The notes under the pieces were generated by a model, which was not told the DNA's origin, ran no database searches, and saw only the letters and a program-made list of their open reading frames with translations. Positions 1 through 10,037 of a stretch of DNA of 55,107 bases are shown piece after piece. Where the stretch lies: the NCBI GenBank assembly GCA_012960925.1, contig DUAG01000072.1:1-55107 (forward strand), in the 5' to 3' direction. The first letter of the stretch is position 1; each line of letters opens with the position of its first letter. The position numbers were made by a program, and so were the translations under genes. This DNA is from Candidatus Manganitrophaceae bacterium (GTDB taxonomy: Bacteria > Nitrospirota > Nitrospiria > SBBL01 > JAADHI01).

Positions 1-384
1 GATATCGCCTACCGGAGAGGCGTCCCCGGCTTTATGTGGTTCGCGGAGAAACCCCTCGCACGCTATGAAGAGTTTATTACTGAGGTGTATAAGTATGGCC
101 TGATCGAACCGGTAAAAAGACTCTCCCGATTTGCATGGAAGGTGGATACCTGGGTTTTTGATGGCCTGGTCAATGCCTCAGGCTGGGCCACGCTCCTGGA
201 AAGCAAGGTTTCCGAAATATTTGATATTCATGTTGTCGATGGGGCAGTGAACAGTATCTCGACGGTTCTGGGCGGGAGCGCCCGGCGACTCCGCAAGTTG
301 CAGACGGGGGCCATCCAAAATTATATGTTGGCCATGATCGTCGGAATCGTTGTCCTTTCGGTTGTTTTTGTCTGGATATTGTAG
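1..384 (+). CDS. nuoL: NADH-quinone oxidoreductase subunit L, C-terminal fragment
   Basis: The reading frame is open from the first base and ends at TAG 382-384, so only the last 127 codons of the gene are present. The fragment ends in a hydrophobic helix (about the last 25 residues, MLAMIVGIVVLSVVFVWIL). It lies directly upstream of nuoM and nuoN, which is the usual complex I order. NuoL is the distal proton-pumping antiporter-like subunit. The piece itself lacks the catalytic antiporter helices, so the name rests mainly on gene order and on the amphipathic and transmembrane C-terminus. Confidence 0.85.
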   Translation, partial: DIAYRRGVPGFMWFAEKPLARYEEFITEVYKYGLIEPVKRLSRFAWKVDTWVFDGLVNASGWATLLESKVSEIFDIHVVDGAVNSISTVLGGSARRLRKLQTGAIQNYMLAMIVGIVVLSVVFVWIL

Positions 385-416
385 TGACTGCGTAACGGGT
401 TTCTTATGGAGGTTTC

Positions 417-2075
417 ATGATAAGTACATATTCTTTCCCCATCCTCTCCCTCACCGCCTATATTCCCTTGATTGGCTGCATCATTCTTGCCTTCATGAAA
501 AAGGAGGACCACAAGGCGATCATGCAAACGGCCTTGGGGATTTCCCTGGTGACCATGCTGGTCTCATTCCTTCTGATTCCCGGTTTTGAGAAGTCCAAGG
601 CGGACATGCAATTTGTGGAGCAGGCTACATGGATTCCGAGTCTGGGTGTTGAATATATCTTTGGCATTGACGGGATCAGTCTCTTATTGATCGTCATGAC
701 GACGATCCTGACCGCCATCTCAATTGTCAGCTCTTTTACGGCTATTACAGAACGTGTGAAGGAATATTATATTGCCATCCTCTTCCTCGAAACCGGGATG
801 CTCGGGGTCTTCATGTCCCTCGATTTCTTCCTCTTCTATATCTTCTGGGAAATCATGCTGGTTCCGATGTACTTTATGATCGGTATCTGGGGTGGGGGCC
901 GGCGTCTCTACTCCTGTATCAAGTTTTTTCTTTACACGCTCTTTGGCAGTTTGTTCATGCTCCTGGGCATCCTGGCCATCTACTTTCTCAACGGGAATCC
1001 GGAGTATGGGACAGGGCAGCTGACCTTTAGTATTCTTGAACTTCAAAAACTGAACCTCCCCCTCCATCCTTATCAATACTGGATTTTCCTCGCCTTCTTC
1101 CTGGGTTTTGCCATCAAGGTTCCAATGTTCCCCTTCCATACTTGGCTTCCGGACGCGCATACGGATGCACCGACCGCCGGAAGCGTCTTGTTGGCGGGGG
1201 TTCTGCTGAAAATGGGCACTTATGGTTTTGTCCGTTTTTGTCTTCCAATGTTCCCCGAGGCCAGCCGCTATTTTGTTCCAATGATCTCCGGCTTGGCCCT
1301 GGTCGGCATCGTTTACGGGGCATTGGTCGCCTTGGCACAAAAAGATGTGAAACGCCTGGTGGCCTATTCTTCGGTCAGTCATCTCGGTTTTGTCATGCTG
1401 GGTTTGTTTGCCCTGAACCGACACGGGCTGACGGGGGGCATCCTTCAGATGATCAACCATGGGGTTTCCACCGGAGCGCTCTTCCTGATTGTCGGGATGA
1501 TTTACGAACGTCGGCATACGCGTTTGATTGCAGATTTTGGAGGCTTGTCTTATCGGATGCCCATTTTTGCCGGTTTTTTTGCCGTGACAATGTTTTCTTC
1601 CATGGGACTTCCCGGTCTAAACGGTTTCGTGGGAGAATTTTTAATCCTGGTTGGGGCCTTTGAAGCAAACAAGGTATATGCGGGGATTGCCGTGGTCGGA
1701 ATCATCCTGGGGGCCGCGTACATGCTCTGGCTCTTCCAGCGAATGATGTTCGGGCCGCTGGATAAACCCGAAAACCAAAAACTTTCCGACATGAACCGTC
1801 GCGAGATCGCCTACATGGCTCCCTTGGTCGTTTTCATGTTCTGGATCGGTCTCTATCCAAAACCCTTTATCCAATTCCTGGAACCGCCTGTGGAGAAGAT
1901 CCTCATGAGGCTCAACGCGTCCAGTGCCCAAAACACCGGGTCGGATCATAAAGTGAAGAAGGTGAGGATAGAGGAGATTCTGCCGAACCGACCTGTCGAT
2001 CTTGCCTTGCGTGGTGATTCGGAACTCCGGATACATGATCGCGAATTGAGCGCTTCCATTGGGGAAGAGGAATAG
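417..2075 (+). CDS. nuoM: NADH-quinone oxidoreductase subunit M
   Basis: This is a polytopic membrane subunit of complex I, 552 residues and one of the three antiporter-like proton channels. Classical NuoM signatures are visible: an FFLFYIFWEIMLVPMYF helix carrying the conserved Glu, and the FAIKVPMFPFHTWLPDAHT segment carrying the conserved Lys and His. The start ATG at 417 follows a GGAGG at 408-412. The C-terminus carries a hydrophilic tail of roughly 55 residues after the last helix, which makes the protein slightly longer than the usual 490-510. It abuts nuoN with no spacer, so the two are translationally coupled. Confidence 0.97.
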   Translation: MISTYSFPILSLTAYIPLIGCIILAFMKKEDHKAIMQTALGISLVTMLVSFLLIPGFEKSKADMQFVEQATWIPSLGVEYIFGIDGISLLLIVMTTILTAISIVSSFTAITERVKEYYIAILFLETGMLGVFMSLDFFLFYIFWEIMLVPMYFMIGIWGGGRRLYSCIKFFLYTLFGSLFMLLGILAIYFLNGNPEYGTGQLTFSILELQKLNLPLHPYQYWIFLAFFLGFAIKVPMFPFHTWLPDAHTDAPTAGSVLLAGVLLKMGTYGFVRFCLPMFPEASRYFVPMISGLALVGIVYGALVALAQKDVKRLVAYSSVSHLGFVMLGLFALNRHGLTGGILQMINHGVSTGALFLIVGMIYERRHTRLIADFGGLSYRMPIFAGFFAVTMFSSMGLPGLNGFVGEFLILVGAFEANKVYAGIAVVGIILGAAYMLWLFQRMMFGPLDKPENQKLSDMNRREIAYMAPLVVFMFWIGLYPKPFIQFLEPPVEKILMRLNASSAQNTGSDHKVKKVRIEEILPNRPVDLALRGDSELRIHDRELSASIGEEE

Positions 2076-3527
2076 ATGGAGACGCCATTGCCCGATATTC
2101 AAATTATCGCGATTCTTCCCGAAATAATCCTATCTCTTGTGGCCTTAGCCCTTTTTGTCGCGGTTCCCTTTGTCCCTGCGGAGAAAAAAGAAGTTCTGGG
2201 CTACTTTTCCATCGGGGGTCTGCTTCTTTCCGGTTTCTCGCTTGTTTTCCTCTGGGGCAAGGAGATCTCAACGTTCAATGGAATGATTGCAATCGATTCT
2301 TTTGCCATTTTCTTCAAGGTGATATTTATTTCTGTTTCTATACTTGTCATCATGATGTCCTTTCGTTATGTTGAGATCCAAAGGATCAATCTGGGGGAGT
2401 ACTACGGTTTGATCCTTTTTGCAACGATTGGGATGATGTTGCTCCCTTCAGCCACAGACCTGCTCTCTTTTTACCTTTCACTCGAACTGATGTCGATGTC
2501 TCTCTATGTTCTGACGGCATTCATGAGAAAAGATCCGAAATCAATTGAGGCGGGGATTAAATATTTTCTGACCGGGGTATTTGCCTCCGGTGTTATTTTA
2601 TACGGAATTGCGTTTCTTTACGGTTTGACGGGCACCACAAACCTGGCGGGGATTCATGAACAGCTTGCGGCGCAGGATCTGTCTTCCTCCCCGATATTGA
2701 TCATGGCCATCATCCTGATGGTGACCGGTTTTGGGTTCAAGATCGCGGCCGTTCCCTTTCATATGTGGGCGCCTGATGTGTATGAAGGTTCACCCACACC
2801 GATTACGGCTTTCCTTTCTGCCGGTTCGAAGGCCGCTGCATTTTCTGTGATGCTGCGCGTTTTTATCATGGGCCTGGAAGGGAGTCATTCCAGTTGGTGG
2901 CAGATTCTCTGGTTGGTTTCCGTTCTGACGATGACCCTTGGGAATGTTGTCGCGATGGTCCAGACCAACATTAAAAGGCTGCTGGCCTATTCCTCAATCT
3001 CACACGCGGGTTATATTCTGATCGGTTTGGTTGCAGGCAATCAAGTGGGATTGACCGCCATCCTGATCTATCTCGTCGGCTATGTTTTCATGACCTTGGG
3101 TGCTTTCACCATGCTGATCCTCATCTGCCGGAAGGGAGTGCGGGGAGATCAGATCAGCGATTTTAGAGGGTTGGCTCGAACACACCCGGTCGTGGCGGCG
3201 ACATTTATTCTCTTTGCCCTCTCCCTGATCGGGATTCCGCCGACCGCTGGTTTTGTGGGGAAACTCTACTTGTTCAACGCTGCGATCCAGGGGGGCTTCT
3301 ATTGGTTGACTATTATTGCCGTTCTCAATAGCGCCATATCTCTTTATTACTATTTCAACGTGGTCAAGGTGATGTATATGGAGGAGCCACTGGATGAGAT
3401 GCCCCTTTCATTTTCGCCCGCCCTGAAGGTGGCGCTCTCGATCATGGCCTTTATCACCCTCTTCCTCGGCCTCTACCCCGAGCCGATCATTCGCGGAGCG
3501 ATCTCTTCGGTAAAGATTTTTCTGTGA
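2076..3527 (+). CDS. nuoN: NADH-quinone oxidoreductase subunit N
   Basis: This 483-residue polytopic protein is the third antiporter-like subunit of complex I. The segment FGFKIAAVPFHMWAPDVYEG with the conserved Lys, and the SLELMSMSLYVL helix with the conserved Glu, are typical of NuoN. The ATG follows the nuoM stop codon immediately, with GAGG at 2067-2070 as ribosome site. It is the last gene of the nuo run; a separate promoter follows before dprA. I see no strong intrinsic terminator downstream. Confidence 0.97.
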   Translation: METPLPDIQIIAILPEIILSLVALALFVAVPFVPAEKKEVLGYFSIGGLLLSGFSLVFLWGKEISTFNGMIAIDSFAIFFKVIFISVSILVIMMSFRYVEIQRINLGEYYGLILFATIGMMLLPSATDLLSFYLSLELMSMSLYVLTAFMRKDPKSIEAGIKYFLTGVFASGVILYGIAFLYGLTGTTNLAGIHEQLAAQDLSSSPILIMAIILMVTGFGFKIAAVPFHMWAPDVYEGSPTPITAFLSAGSKAAAFSVMLRVFIMGLEGSHSSWWQILWLVSVLTMTLGNVVAMVQTNIKRLLAYSSISHAGYILIGLVAGNQVGLTAILIYLVGYVFMTLGAFTMLILICRKGVRGDQISDFRGLARTHPVVAATFILFALSLIGIPPTAGFVGKLYLFNAAIQGGFYWLTIIAVLNSAISLYYYFNVVKVMYMEEPLDEMPLSFSPALKVALSIMAFITLFLGLYPEPIIRGAISSVKIFL

Positions 3528-3623
3528 GCCCTTCCATCGTAGGACCTTTATTTAAGACCTTATTCTCTTGCGTTCCCTTAAAATAATTCCAGAGCTGAGA
3601 CCTTGAGAAAGCTGTCGTTTTAC

Positions 3624-3651
3624 TTGACTGGACAAGGCACTTCTGTATAGT
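3624..3651 (+). promoter_or_regulatory. sigma70-type promoter before dprA
   Basis: TTGACT (3624-3629) and TATAGT (3646-3651) are separated by 16 bp. The site lies about 30 bp upstream of the dprA ribosome site GGAGGG (3669-3674). It fits a start of transcription for the dprA-topA-trmFO-xerC-hslVU run. Confidence 0.7.
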
Positions 3652-3677
3652 GTCATCCGTTTACACTTGGAGGGATC

Positions 3678-4763
3678 ATGGAACGCTATCGTTCCTGGCT
3701 GGCGTTGAAACAGGTTCCCGGGGTCGGAAATGTTCTCTATCGGCGTCTGATTGAGCATTTTAAAAATCCCGAGTCGGTATTCTCTGAAGGGAGAGAAGCG
3801 CTCCTGAAGGTTGAGGGAATGACGGGATCGGTTGCGGCAGGCATCACTTCGTTCCGTAATTATACCGACGTCGATCAGGAGTTGGAAAAAGTAGAAAAAG
3901 AAGGCGCGTCTCTTTTGTGCCTGAATGATGCCTGCTATCCCGCACTGCTCCTGGAGATCTATGATCCTCCCCCGATCCTTTATATGAAGGGGATATGGAG
4001 AGAGCAGGCATTCTATCCCCTTGCAATCGTTGGCGCGCGGAAGACGACTCATTACGGAAGAACGGTGACCGAAAAACTCTGTCGCGACCTGGTCCGGCAT
4101 GGGGTCACGGTTGTCAGCGGATTTGCCCGGGGAATCGATGGTCTGGCACACCGAACCACACTCTCTGAAGGGGGGAGAACCATCGCGGTTTTGGGTTCTG
4201 GTATTGACACGATTTACCCGTCTGAACATGAGAAGTTATTCGACCAGATGGTTGAGGAAGGGACGATTTTTTCCGAGTTTCCGATGGGTGCGCTTCCCGA
4301 GCCGCACCATTTTCCGCAACGCAACCGGGTGATCAGCGGACTTTCAATGGGATGTGTTGTGGTTGAAGCAACGCTCAAGAGCGGTTCTCTGATTACGGCC
4401 CGTCTCGCCCTGGAACAGGGGCGTGAGGTCTTTGCCGTGCCGGGACCGATCCTGTCTGAGACCAGTGCCGGGCCAAATCAACTGATCGCATCCGGGGCAA
4501 AACTGGTTCAGGGGGTTGATGATATCCTGGATGAACTTCGGCCAACATTGGAGAAACGCTTGCCGGGCTTGCCAGAAGAAAGGCCTCAGCTTGAATCTGA
4601 TGAGGAAATTCTGTACGGGATACTTTCGTCCGAGCCGAAGCATGTGGATCAGGTTATAATGGAAAGTGCCAAGACCTCATCTTCTGTTTCCGAGCTCCTT
4701 TTGACCCTTGAGTTGAAAGGAATGGTGAAACAGCTTGCGGGACAGTACTATGTTAAAATGTGA
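3678..4763 (+). CDS. dprA: DNA-processing protein DprA/Smf
   Basis: DprA binds incoming single-stranded DNA and loads RecA during natural transformation. The 361-residue protein has an N-terminal helix-hairpin-helix region (residues about 10-60). The central Rossmann-like domain holds AIVGARKTTHYGR, SGFARGIDGLAHR, GSGIDTIYP and the SGSLITARLALEQGR segment. The C-terminal 60 residues look like the winged-helix (DML1-like) domain. The start ATG follows GGAGGG by 3 nt. In Bacillus smf is also the gene before topA. Confidence 0.95.
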   Translation: MERYRSWLALKQVPGVGNVLYRRLIEHFKNPESVFSEGREALLKVEGMTGSVAAGITSFRNYTDVDQELEKVEKEGASLLCLNDACYPALLLEIYDPPPILYMKGIWREQAFYPLAIVGARKTTHYGRTVTEKLCRDLVRHGVTVVSGFARGIDGLAHRTTLSEGGRTIAVLGSGIDTIYPSEHEKLFDQMVEEGTIFSEFPMGALPEPHHFPQRNRVISGLSMGCVVVEATLKSGSLITARLALEQGREVFAVPGPILSETSAGPNQLIASGAKLVQGVDDILDELRPTLEKRLPGLPEERPQLESDEEILYGILSSEPKHVDQVIMESAKTSSSVSELLLTLELKGMVKQLAGQYYVKM

Positions 4764-4837
4764 GTAACAAATGTGAAGCTGGTATAATTCCGGCCATTGG
4801 AGTAGTTGCAACAGGATAATTTTATGTGGAGGTTGTA

Positions 4838-7153
4838 TTGCCGAAGGCTGTAAAGAAGAGTCGTAAAACCGCAACGACAAAGAAAAAGGGCTTGGTGATC
4901 GTCGAGTCGCCCTCCAAGGCAAAGACAATCAGTAAGTACCTCGGAAGACAATACAAGGTGATGGCCTCTGTTGGTCATGTCAGGGATCTTCCAAAATCAA
5001 AACTCGGGATCGACATTGAGGGTGGGTTTAAGCCAGAGTATGTCGTTATTAAGGGGAAGAGCAAGATTGTTTCAGAGATCAAGAAGGCCGCCAAATCGGC
5101 GGAAAAGGTCTATCTGGCACCCGATCCGGATCGAGAAGGGGAGGCGATCGCGTGGCATATTTCAGAGGTACTGAAATCACAGAATGGGGAGGTCTACCGG
5201 GTTCTCTTTAATGAGATTACCAAAAAGGCGGTTCAGCAGGCCATGACGACTCCCGGCAGTATTGATGTTAAAAAGGTCAATGCACAACAGGCGCGGCGCG
5301 TTCTGGACCGGATTGTCGGTTATAAACTCAGCCCCCTTCTCTGGGAGAAGGTCCGCCGAGGTCTTTCTGCGGGCCGTGTCCAGTCTGTGGCCGTTCGGAT
5401 CATCTGTGAGCGCGAAAAAGAAGTTCTGGCCTTTGACTCTGTTGAGTACTGGAGCATTACCGCCAAACTTCAGGGAAAAGATCCTCCCTCGTTTTTGGCA
5501 AAGTTGATTCAGGAAAAGGGAGCGACGATTCGCATCGACAACGAATCGGAGGCCCAGGCACTGAAGGATGCTTTACAGGAGCATCCATACATTGTCTCCA
5601 AGGTTGAAAAGAAGGAGCGGAAGCGCAACCCGACCCCGCCTTTTATTACCAGCCGTTTGCAGCAGGAGGCCGCCCGGAAACTGGGATTCACGCCGAAGAA
5701 AACAATGATGCTGGCGCAGCAGTTATACGAAGGAATAGAAACCCGTTCTGAAGGGGCGGTCGGATTGATTACCTATATGCGGACCGACTCCGTACGCATC
5801 TCACCAGATTTTCAGGGAGAATCGCTTGCCTGGATCAGGGCGCGGTACGGAGACGCCTATGTCCCGCAGTCTCCGAATCAATACAAGAGCAAGAAGGGGG
5901 CGCAAGAGGGTCATGAGGCCATACGTCCTACTGCCATTGAGCGCGATCCAGTGCAGGTTGAGGCAGATCTGTCGCGCGATCAATATGTGCTCTATAAACT
6001 TATCTGGAATCGTTACGTCGCCAGCCAAATGACCCCGGCCATCCTGGACATGACGCGCATGGATATTGCCGCCGGGCCCTTTCTCTTCAGGGTGACAGGT
6101 TCTGTTGTGAAGTTTCCTGGTTTTACGACGGTATATACCGAAGGAAAAGACGAGGGGGCCAAGTCCGCGAAGGGCGAAGAGGAAGGGACAGTTGTCCCTG
6201 GTGTGGAGGGGATTCTGCCCGAATTGAGTGTTGGAGAGACCCTGAATTTTCAGGAACTTGACCTGAAACAACATTTTACGCAACCTCCGCCGAGATATAA
6301 CGAAGCCTTGTTGATCCATGACCTTGAGGAAAAAGGGATTGGCCGGCCGAGCACCTATGCTGCGATTATCTCAACGGTTCAGGACCGAAAGTATGTTGAG
6401 AAACGCGAAGGACGTTTTTATCCGACAGAGCTTGGAAATATTGTCAACGATCTTCTTGTGGATCATTTTCCGGATATCGTGAACGTGGAGTTTACCGCCC
6501 GGATGGAAAATGAACTCGATGAGGTGGAAGAGGGGGGAAAGGATTGGGTTGAAACCGTCCGGGGATTTTACGAGCCCTTCAGTAAAACCCTGGAGAAAGC
6601 CCGGGTCGAGATGCGTGATGTGAAACGAGAAGAAACGCCGACCGATATTCAATGTGAAAAATGCGGAAGCCAGTTGGTGATCAAATGGGGCCGTTTTGGC
6701 CGCTTTCTGGCCTGCTCCGGCTATCCAGAGTGCAAGAATACCAAAGAGTTTGTCGAGACAAAAGATGGGATTGAGGTGGTTAAGGCGGAGGTTGAGACCG
6801 ATGAGGTCTGCGATAAATGCGGCAAACCGATGATCATCAAGTCCGGCCGTTTTGGCCGCTTCCTGGCCTGCTCCGCTTATCCCGATTGTAAGAATACCAA
6901 GCCAATATCCATCGGTATTTCTTGTTCTGAACCGGATTGCGGGGGAGACCTCACCGAGAAACGAACAAAGCGGGGAAAGGTCTTTTTTGGTTGCACACGC
7001 TATCCGGACTGCAAATTTGCCCTTTGGGATCGCCCGGTAAAGCGTCCTTGTCCAAAGTGTCAAGCGCCCTTCCTGATCGAGAAACGAGACCGAAAGACCG
7101 GGGTGAAAATCCTCTGTCGGAATGAAGAGTGTAGTTTTGAAGAGGCTGGTTGA
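4838..7153 (+). CDS. topA: DNA topoisomerase I (type IA)
   Basis: It relaxes negative supercoils through a covalent tyrosine link. I chose TTG 4838 as start because GGAGG (4828-4832) sits 5 nt before it and the protein then begins MPKAVKKS; an in-frame GTG at 4826 overlaps that site. The 771-residue product has a TOPRIM domain (KGLVIVESPSKAKTISKYL, then DPDREGEA) and the active-site Tyr at about residue 313 in YMRTDSVRIS. Four C-terminal four-cysteine zinc-ribbon motifs follow; two of them share the KxGRFGRFLACS pattern. It overlaps or abuts trmFO as in Bacillus topA-gid. Confidence 0.97.
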   Translation: MPKAVKKSRKTATTKKKGLVIVESPSKAKTISKYLGRQYKVMASVGHVRDLPKSKLGIDIEGGFKPEYVVIKGKSKIVSEIKKAAKSAEKVYLAPDPDREGEAIAWHISEVLKSQNGEVYRVLFNEITKKAVQQAMTTPGSIDVKKVNAQQARRVLDRIVGYKLSPLLWEKVRRGLSAGRVQSVAVRIICEREKEVLAFDSVEYWSITAKLQGKDPPSFLAKLIQEKGATIRIDNESEAQALKDALQEHPYIVSKVEKKERKRNPTPPFITSRLQQEAARKLGFTPKKTMMLAQQLYEGIETRSEGAVGLITYMRTDSVRISPDFQGESLAWIRARYGDAYVPQSPNQYKSKKGAQEGHEAIRPTAIERDPVQVEADLSRDQYVLYKLIWNRYVASQMTPAILDMTRMDIAAGPFLFRVTGSVVKFPGFTTVYTEGKDEGAKSAKGEEEGTVVPGVEGILPELSVGETLNFQELDLKQHFTQPPPRYNEALLIHDLEEKGIGRPSTYAAIISTVQDRKYVEKREGRFYPTELGNIVNDLLVDHFPDIVNVEFTARMENELDEVEEGGKDWVETVRGFYEPFSKTLEKARVEMRDVKREETPTDIQCEKCGSQLVIKWGRFGRFLACSGYPECKNTKEFVETKDGIEVVKAEVETDEVCDKCGKPMIIKSGRFGRFLACSAYPDCKNTKPISIGISCSEPDCGGDLTEKRTKRGKVFFGCTRYPDCKFALWDRPVKRPCPKCQAPFLIEKRDRKTGVKILCRNEECSFEEAG

Positions 7154-7158
7154 TTTGT

Positions 7159-8550
7159 ATGCCTGACAAAAAGCTGATCATCATTGGAGGGGGGCTTGCC
7201 GGATCGGAGGCCGCCTGGCAGGCGGCACAGCGGGGGATATCAGTTCTCCTTTATGAGATGCGCCCTGTCCGAATGACCCCTGCACACAAGACCGGAAACC
7301 TGGCCGAGTTGGTTTGCAGCAACTCTATGGGTTCGCTCAAGGAGGTGAGTGCGCCGGGTCTGCTCAAAACGGAGATGCGGAAGCTCGGTTCATTGGTACT
7401 TGCGAAGGCGGAAGGAGCGCGTGTTCCAGCAGGAATGGCCCTGGCGGTCGACCGCGACCGCTTCTCTGAAGGCATCACCCAGGCCATCCAGGGGCACCCC
7501 AATATCACGGTGCTCCATGAGGAGGTCAAGGAGATTCCGGCCGATGGCGTTGCCGTGATTGCAAGCGGTCCCCTGACCTCTGATTCCCTGGCGGAGTCTC
7601 TTCAGAAAATAACCCGCACAGACCGGCTTTTTTTTTATGACGCCATTTCTCCGATCATTGACGCGGAGAGTATAAACTCGGATCGTGTCTTTCGCGCCTC
7701 CCGTTATGACCCTGGGGAAGGGGACTACCTGAACTGTCCGATGGACGAAGCCACTTATCAGGCCTTTTACGAGGCCATGTTGAGCGCGGAAAGAGTTGAG
7801 GGAAAATCATTTGAGAAAACGCCTTATTTTGAAGGTTGCCTTCCGATTGAGGTCATGGCAGAGCGAGGGCGTCTGACCCCCGTTTTCGGTCCAATGAAGC
7901 CGGTCGGCCTGATCGACCCGAAGACCGGGAAACAGCCTTTTGCTGTGGTCCAGTTGCGGGCGGAGAACCAATTCGGATCCTGTTATAACATGGTGGGTTT
8001 CCAGACCCGCATGAAGTGGCCTGAACAGCGGCGTATCTTTCGGATGATTCCGGGCCTGGAGGATGCGGAGTTCCTGCGTCTCGGAAGCCTGCATCGAAAT
8101 ACCTTTATCAATACGCCGCGTCTTTTATCAGAGAGCCTCCAGTTGCGGTCCCAGCCGGGCCTCTTCATGGCGGGGCAAATTGTCGGGGTGGAAGGATATG
8201 TTGAATCAGCCGCAATGGGATGTCTGGCGGGCATCAACGCGACGCGGATGCTTCTAGGGGGAAGCGTCTCTGTTCCGCCAAAAACGACGGCCCATGGTGC
8301 GTTGATTCAGTATATTACACAGAGTCATCCGTCCTTCTTCCAGCCGATGAATACAAATTTTGGGTTGTTTCCGCCGATTGAAAAGAGCGAGATTCCTTCT
8401 CATCTTCCTGGAGAAGAGGGCCTCCCCAGAAAACGCCGTAGTCGAAAATTAAATAAAGCCCTTCGTCATCAGGCGATTGTCGATCGGGCGCTTGGAGATC
8501 TTTCAGAATGGATAGGGCAATCGAAGATTTTAGCCGATATCTCCGCGTAG
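7159..8550 (+). CDS. trmFO: Methylenetetrahydrofolate-tRNA (uracil-5-)-methyltransferase TrmFO
   Basis: This flavoenzyme makes 5-methyluridine at position 54 of tRNA using methylenetetrahydrofolate. The N-terminal dinucleotide fold IIIGGGLAGSEAAWQAA binds FAD. The motif LAELVCSNSMGS and the C-terminal VEGYVESAAMGCLAGINA are family signatures. Length (463 residues from ATG 7159) is normal. A TTG at 7150 is an alternative start with AGAGG at 7141-7145, but the ATG gives the usual N-terminus. It overlaps the start of xerC by 43 nt in another frame, which implies coupling. Confidence 0.96.
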   Translation: MPDKKLIIIGGGLAGSEAAWQAAQRGISVLLYEMRPVRMTPAHKTGNLAELVCSNSMGSLKEVSAPGLLKTEMRKLGSLVLAKAEGARVPAGMALAVDRDRFSEGITQAIQGHPNITVLHEEVKEIPADGVAVIASGPLTSDSLAESLQKITRTDRLFFYDAISPIIDAESINSDRVFRASRYDPGEGDYLNCPMDEATYQAFYEAMLSAERVEGKSFEKTPYFEGCLPIEVMAERGRLTPVFGPMKPVGLIDPKTGKQPFAVVQLRAENQFGSCYNMVGFQTRMKWPEQRRIFRMIPGLEDAEFLRLGSLHRNTFINTPRLLSESLQLRSQPGLFMAGQIVGVEGYVESAAMGCLAGINATRMLLGGSVSVPPKTTAHGALIQYITQSHPSFFQPMNTNFGLFPPIEKSEIPSHLPGEEGLPRKRRSRKLNKALRHQAIVDRALGDLSEWIGQSKILADISA

Positions 8551-9419
8551 AGCGGAATGCCTCCCCCCATACCACGCGGAATTATCTTTCAGATCTTTCC
8601 GCATTTCGCGCCTATCTCATCGGTGCCGAAAGGGTGAAGAAGGGAAAAGTGTCCGGGCCTTTGACAAAGAAGAGGGTACCGCAACCCGCTCAGGTGAGTG
8701 CATTGATGCTCAGGGGCTACCTGGCCGCTCTGCATAAAAAAGGTATTGGCAAGACGACGATTGCAAGGAAGTTGGCGGTTCTTCGGTCCTTTTTTCAATA
8801 TCTTCTTCGGGAGGAAAAGATCTCGGTCAATCCGGCAAAACAGCTTGCGACGCCGCGACAGGAGAAACCGCTTCCTCTTTTTCTGACGGCCGAGCAGGCG
8901 GCCCGCCTGCTTCTTCTCCCTCAGGGAGAAGGATGGAGGGTTCAACGAGATCGGGCGATCCTGGAGACATTTTATTCCTGCGGCATCCGCAATGCGGAGT
9001 TGCTTGCCCTGCAAAAGGGAGACATCGATTTTGAGGCAGGAATGGCCAGGGTTTTCGGAAAGGGACGGAAAGAACGTCTTGTCCCCATCGGTCGAAAGGC
9101 AATTGACGCGATCCGCCGATATTTAAATGCCCGTCCCCATCCGGGGGAAGCTCTGTTTATGAACCACCGGGGAGAGCGTCTCACCGGTCGGAGTATCAGC
9201 AGAATCGTGAAAAAATATATGCTCCAGATCGACAAACCTTCTTTGAGTCCGCATAGTCTGCGACACAGCTTTGCGACGCATCTGCTTGAAGGGGGTGCCG
9301 ACCTCCGTTCGGTTCAGGAGATGCTGGGGCACGCGCGTCTTTCCACGACACAACGATACACCCATCTGCAGATGGACCACCTGATGAAGGTCTATGATAA
9401 AGCCCATCCGAGGGGCTAG
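8508..9419 (+). CDS. xerC: Tyrosine site-specific recombinase XerC
   Basis: This recombinase resolves chromosome dimers at dif together with XerD. The 303-residue protein has the SAM-like N-terminal core-binding domain (residues about 1-110). The catalytic domain has Arg161 (GIRNAEL), the GKGRKER lysine hairpin, His249 and Arg252 (HSLRHSFATHLLEGG), His275 (LGHARL) and the nucleophile Tyr284 (TQRYTHL). It is assigned as XerC/CodV rather than XerD from its position between trmFO and hslVU, the same order as gid-codV-clpQ-clpY in Bacillus. The start lies inside the trmFO end. Confidence 0.93.
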   Translation: MDRAIEDFSRYLRVERNASPHTTRNYLSDLSAFRAYLIGAERVKKGKVSGPLTKKRVPQPAQVSALMLRGYLAALHKKGIGKTTIARKLAVLRSFFQYLLREEKISVNPAKQLATPRQEKPLPLFLTAEQAARLLLLPQGEGWRVQRDRAILETFYSCGIRNAELLALQKGDIDFEAGMARVFGKGRKERLVPIGRKAIDAIRRYLNARPHPGEALFMNHRGERLTGRSISRIVKKYMLQIDKPSLSPHSLRHSFATHLLEGGADLRSVQEMLGHARLSTTQRYTHLQMDHLMKVYDKAHPRG

Positions 9420-9453
9420 TTGTTTTTTTCAGTATAAAATGTGGAGTGAGTAG

Positions 9454-9984
9454 ATGATACGATCAACAACCATTATTTCGGTACGCCATAATGGCCTGGT
9501 TGCAATGGGAGGGGATGGCCAGGTGACGATCGGAAATACCGTGATGAAGCACAACGCGAAAAAGGTGCGGAAGGTATTTAATGATTCTATCCTGACTGGG
9601 TTTGCCGGGGCGACCGCAGATGCCTTCACTTTGTTTGAGAAGTTCGAGGCCAAGCTTGAAAAGTATAATGGTAATTTGACCCGGTCCGCGGTTGAATTGG
9701 CAAAGGATTGGCGGACCGATCGCATTCTCCGTCGTCTGGAGGCGCTTCTTGCCGTTGTGGACCGAGAACATTCCCTGCTGATCACGGGGAACGGAGACGT
9801 TATTGAACCGGAAAGCGGGATTTTGGCGATCGGCTCGGGCGGCCCGTATGCCCAGGCCGCCGCCCAGGCCCTGGTCGCACATTCCTCTTTGGATGCGCGT
9901 GGTATTGTGGAGCAATCCATGAAGATTGCCGCAGACATCTGTATTTACACGAATCATGAGATTGTCCTAGAGATTCTTGATTAG
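9454..9984 (+). CDS. hslV: ATP-dependent protease peptidase subunit HslV (ClpQ)
   Basis: This is the proteolytic chamber of the HslUV two-component proteasome-like protease. The 176-residue protein starts [11 protein letters not shown]; the TT pair marks the site where a short propeptide would be removed to expose the catalytic Thr. [10 protein letters not shown] and [20 protein letters not shown] are diagnostic of the family. GGAG (9443-9446) precedes the ATG. The hslU partner starts 53 bp downstream. Confidence 0.97.
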   Translation: MIRSTTIISVRHNGLVAMGGDGQVTIGNTVMKHNAKKVRKVFNDSILTGFAGATADAFTLFEKFEAKLEKYNGNLTRSAVELAKDWRTDRILRRLEALLAVVDREHSLLITGNGDVIEPESGILAIGSGGPYAQAAAQALVAHSSLDARGIVEQSMKIAADICIYTNHEIVLEILD

Positions 9985-10037
9985 GAGTTTGTCTTTCATA
10001 AAAAGTATCCCTGCCATTCTGATGGAGTCATAAGCTG

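Noticed and set aside
720..1517. 265-codon frame on the minus strand inside nuoM
   Set aside because: The plus strand encodes an unmistakable NuoM. The minus product is low-complexity (His, Gln, Glu rich), as expected from the complement of hydrophobic codons.
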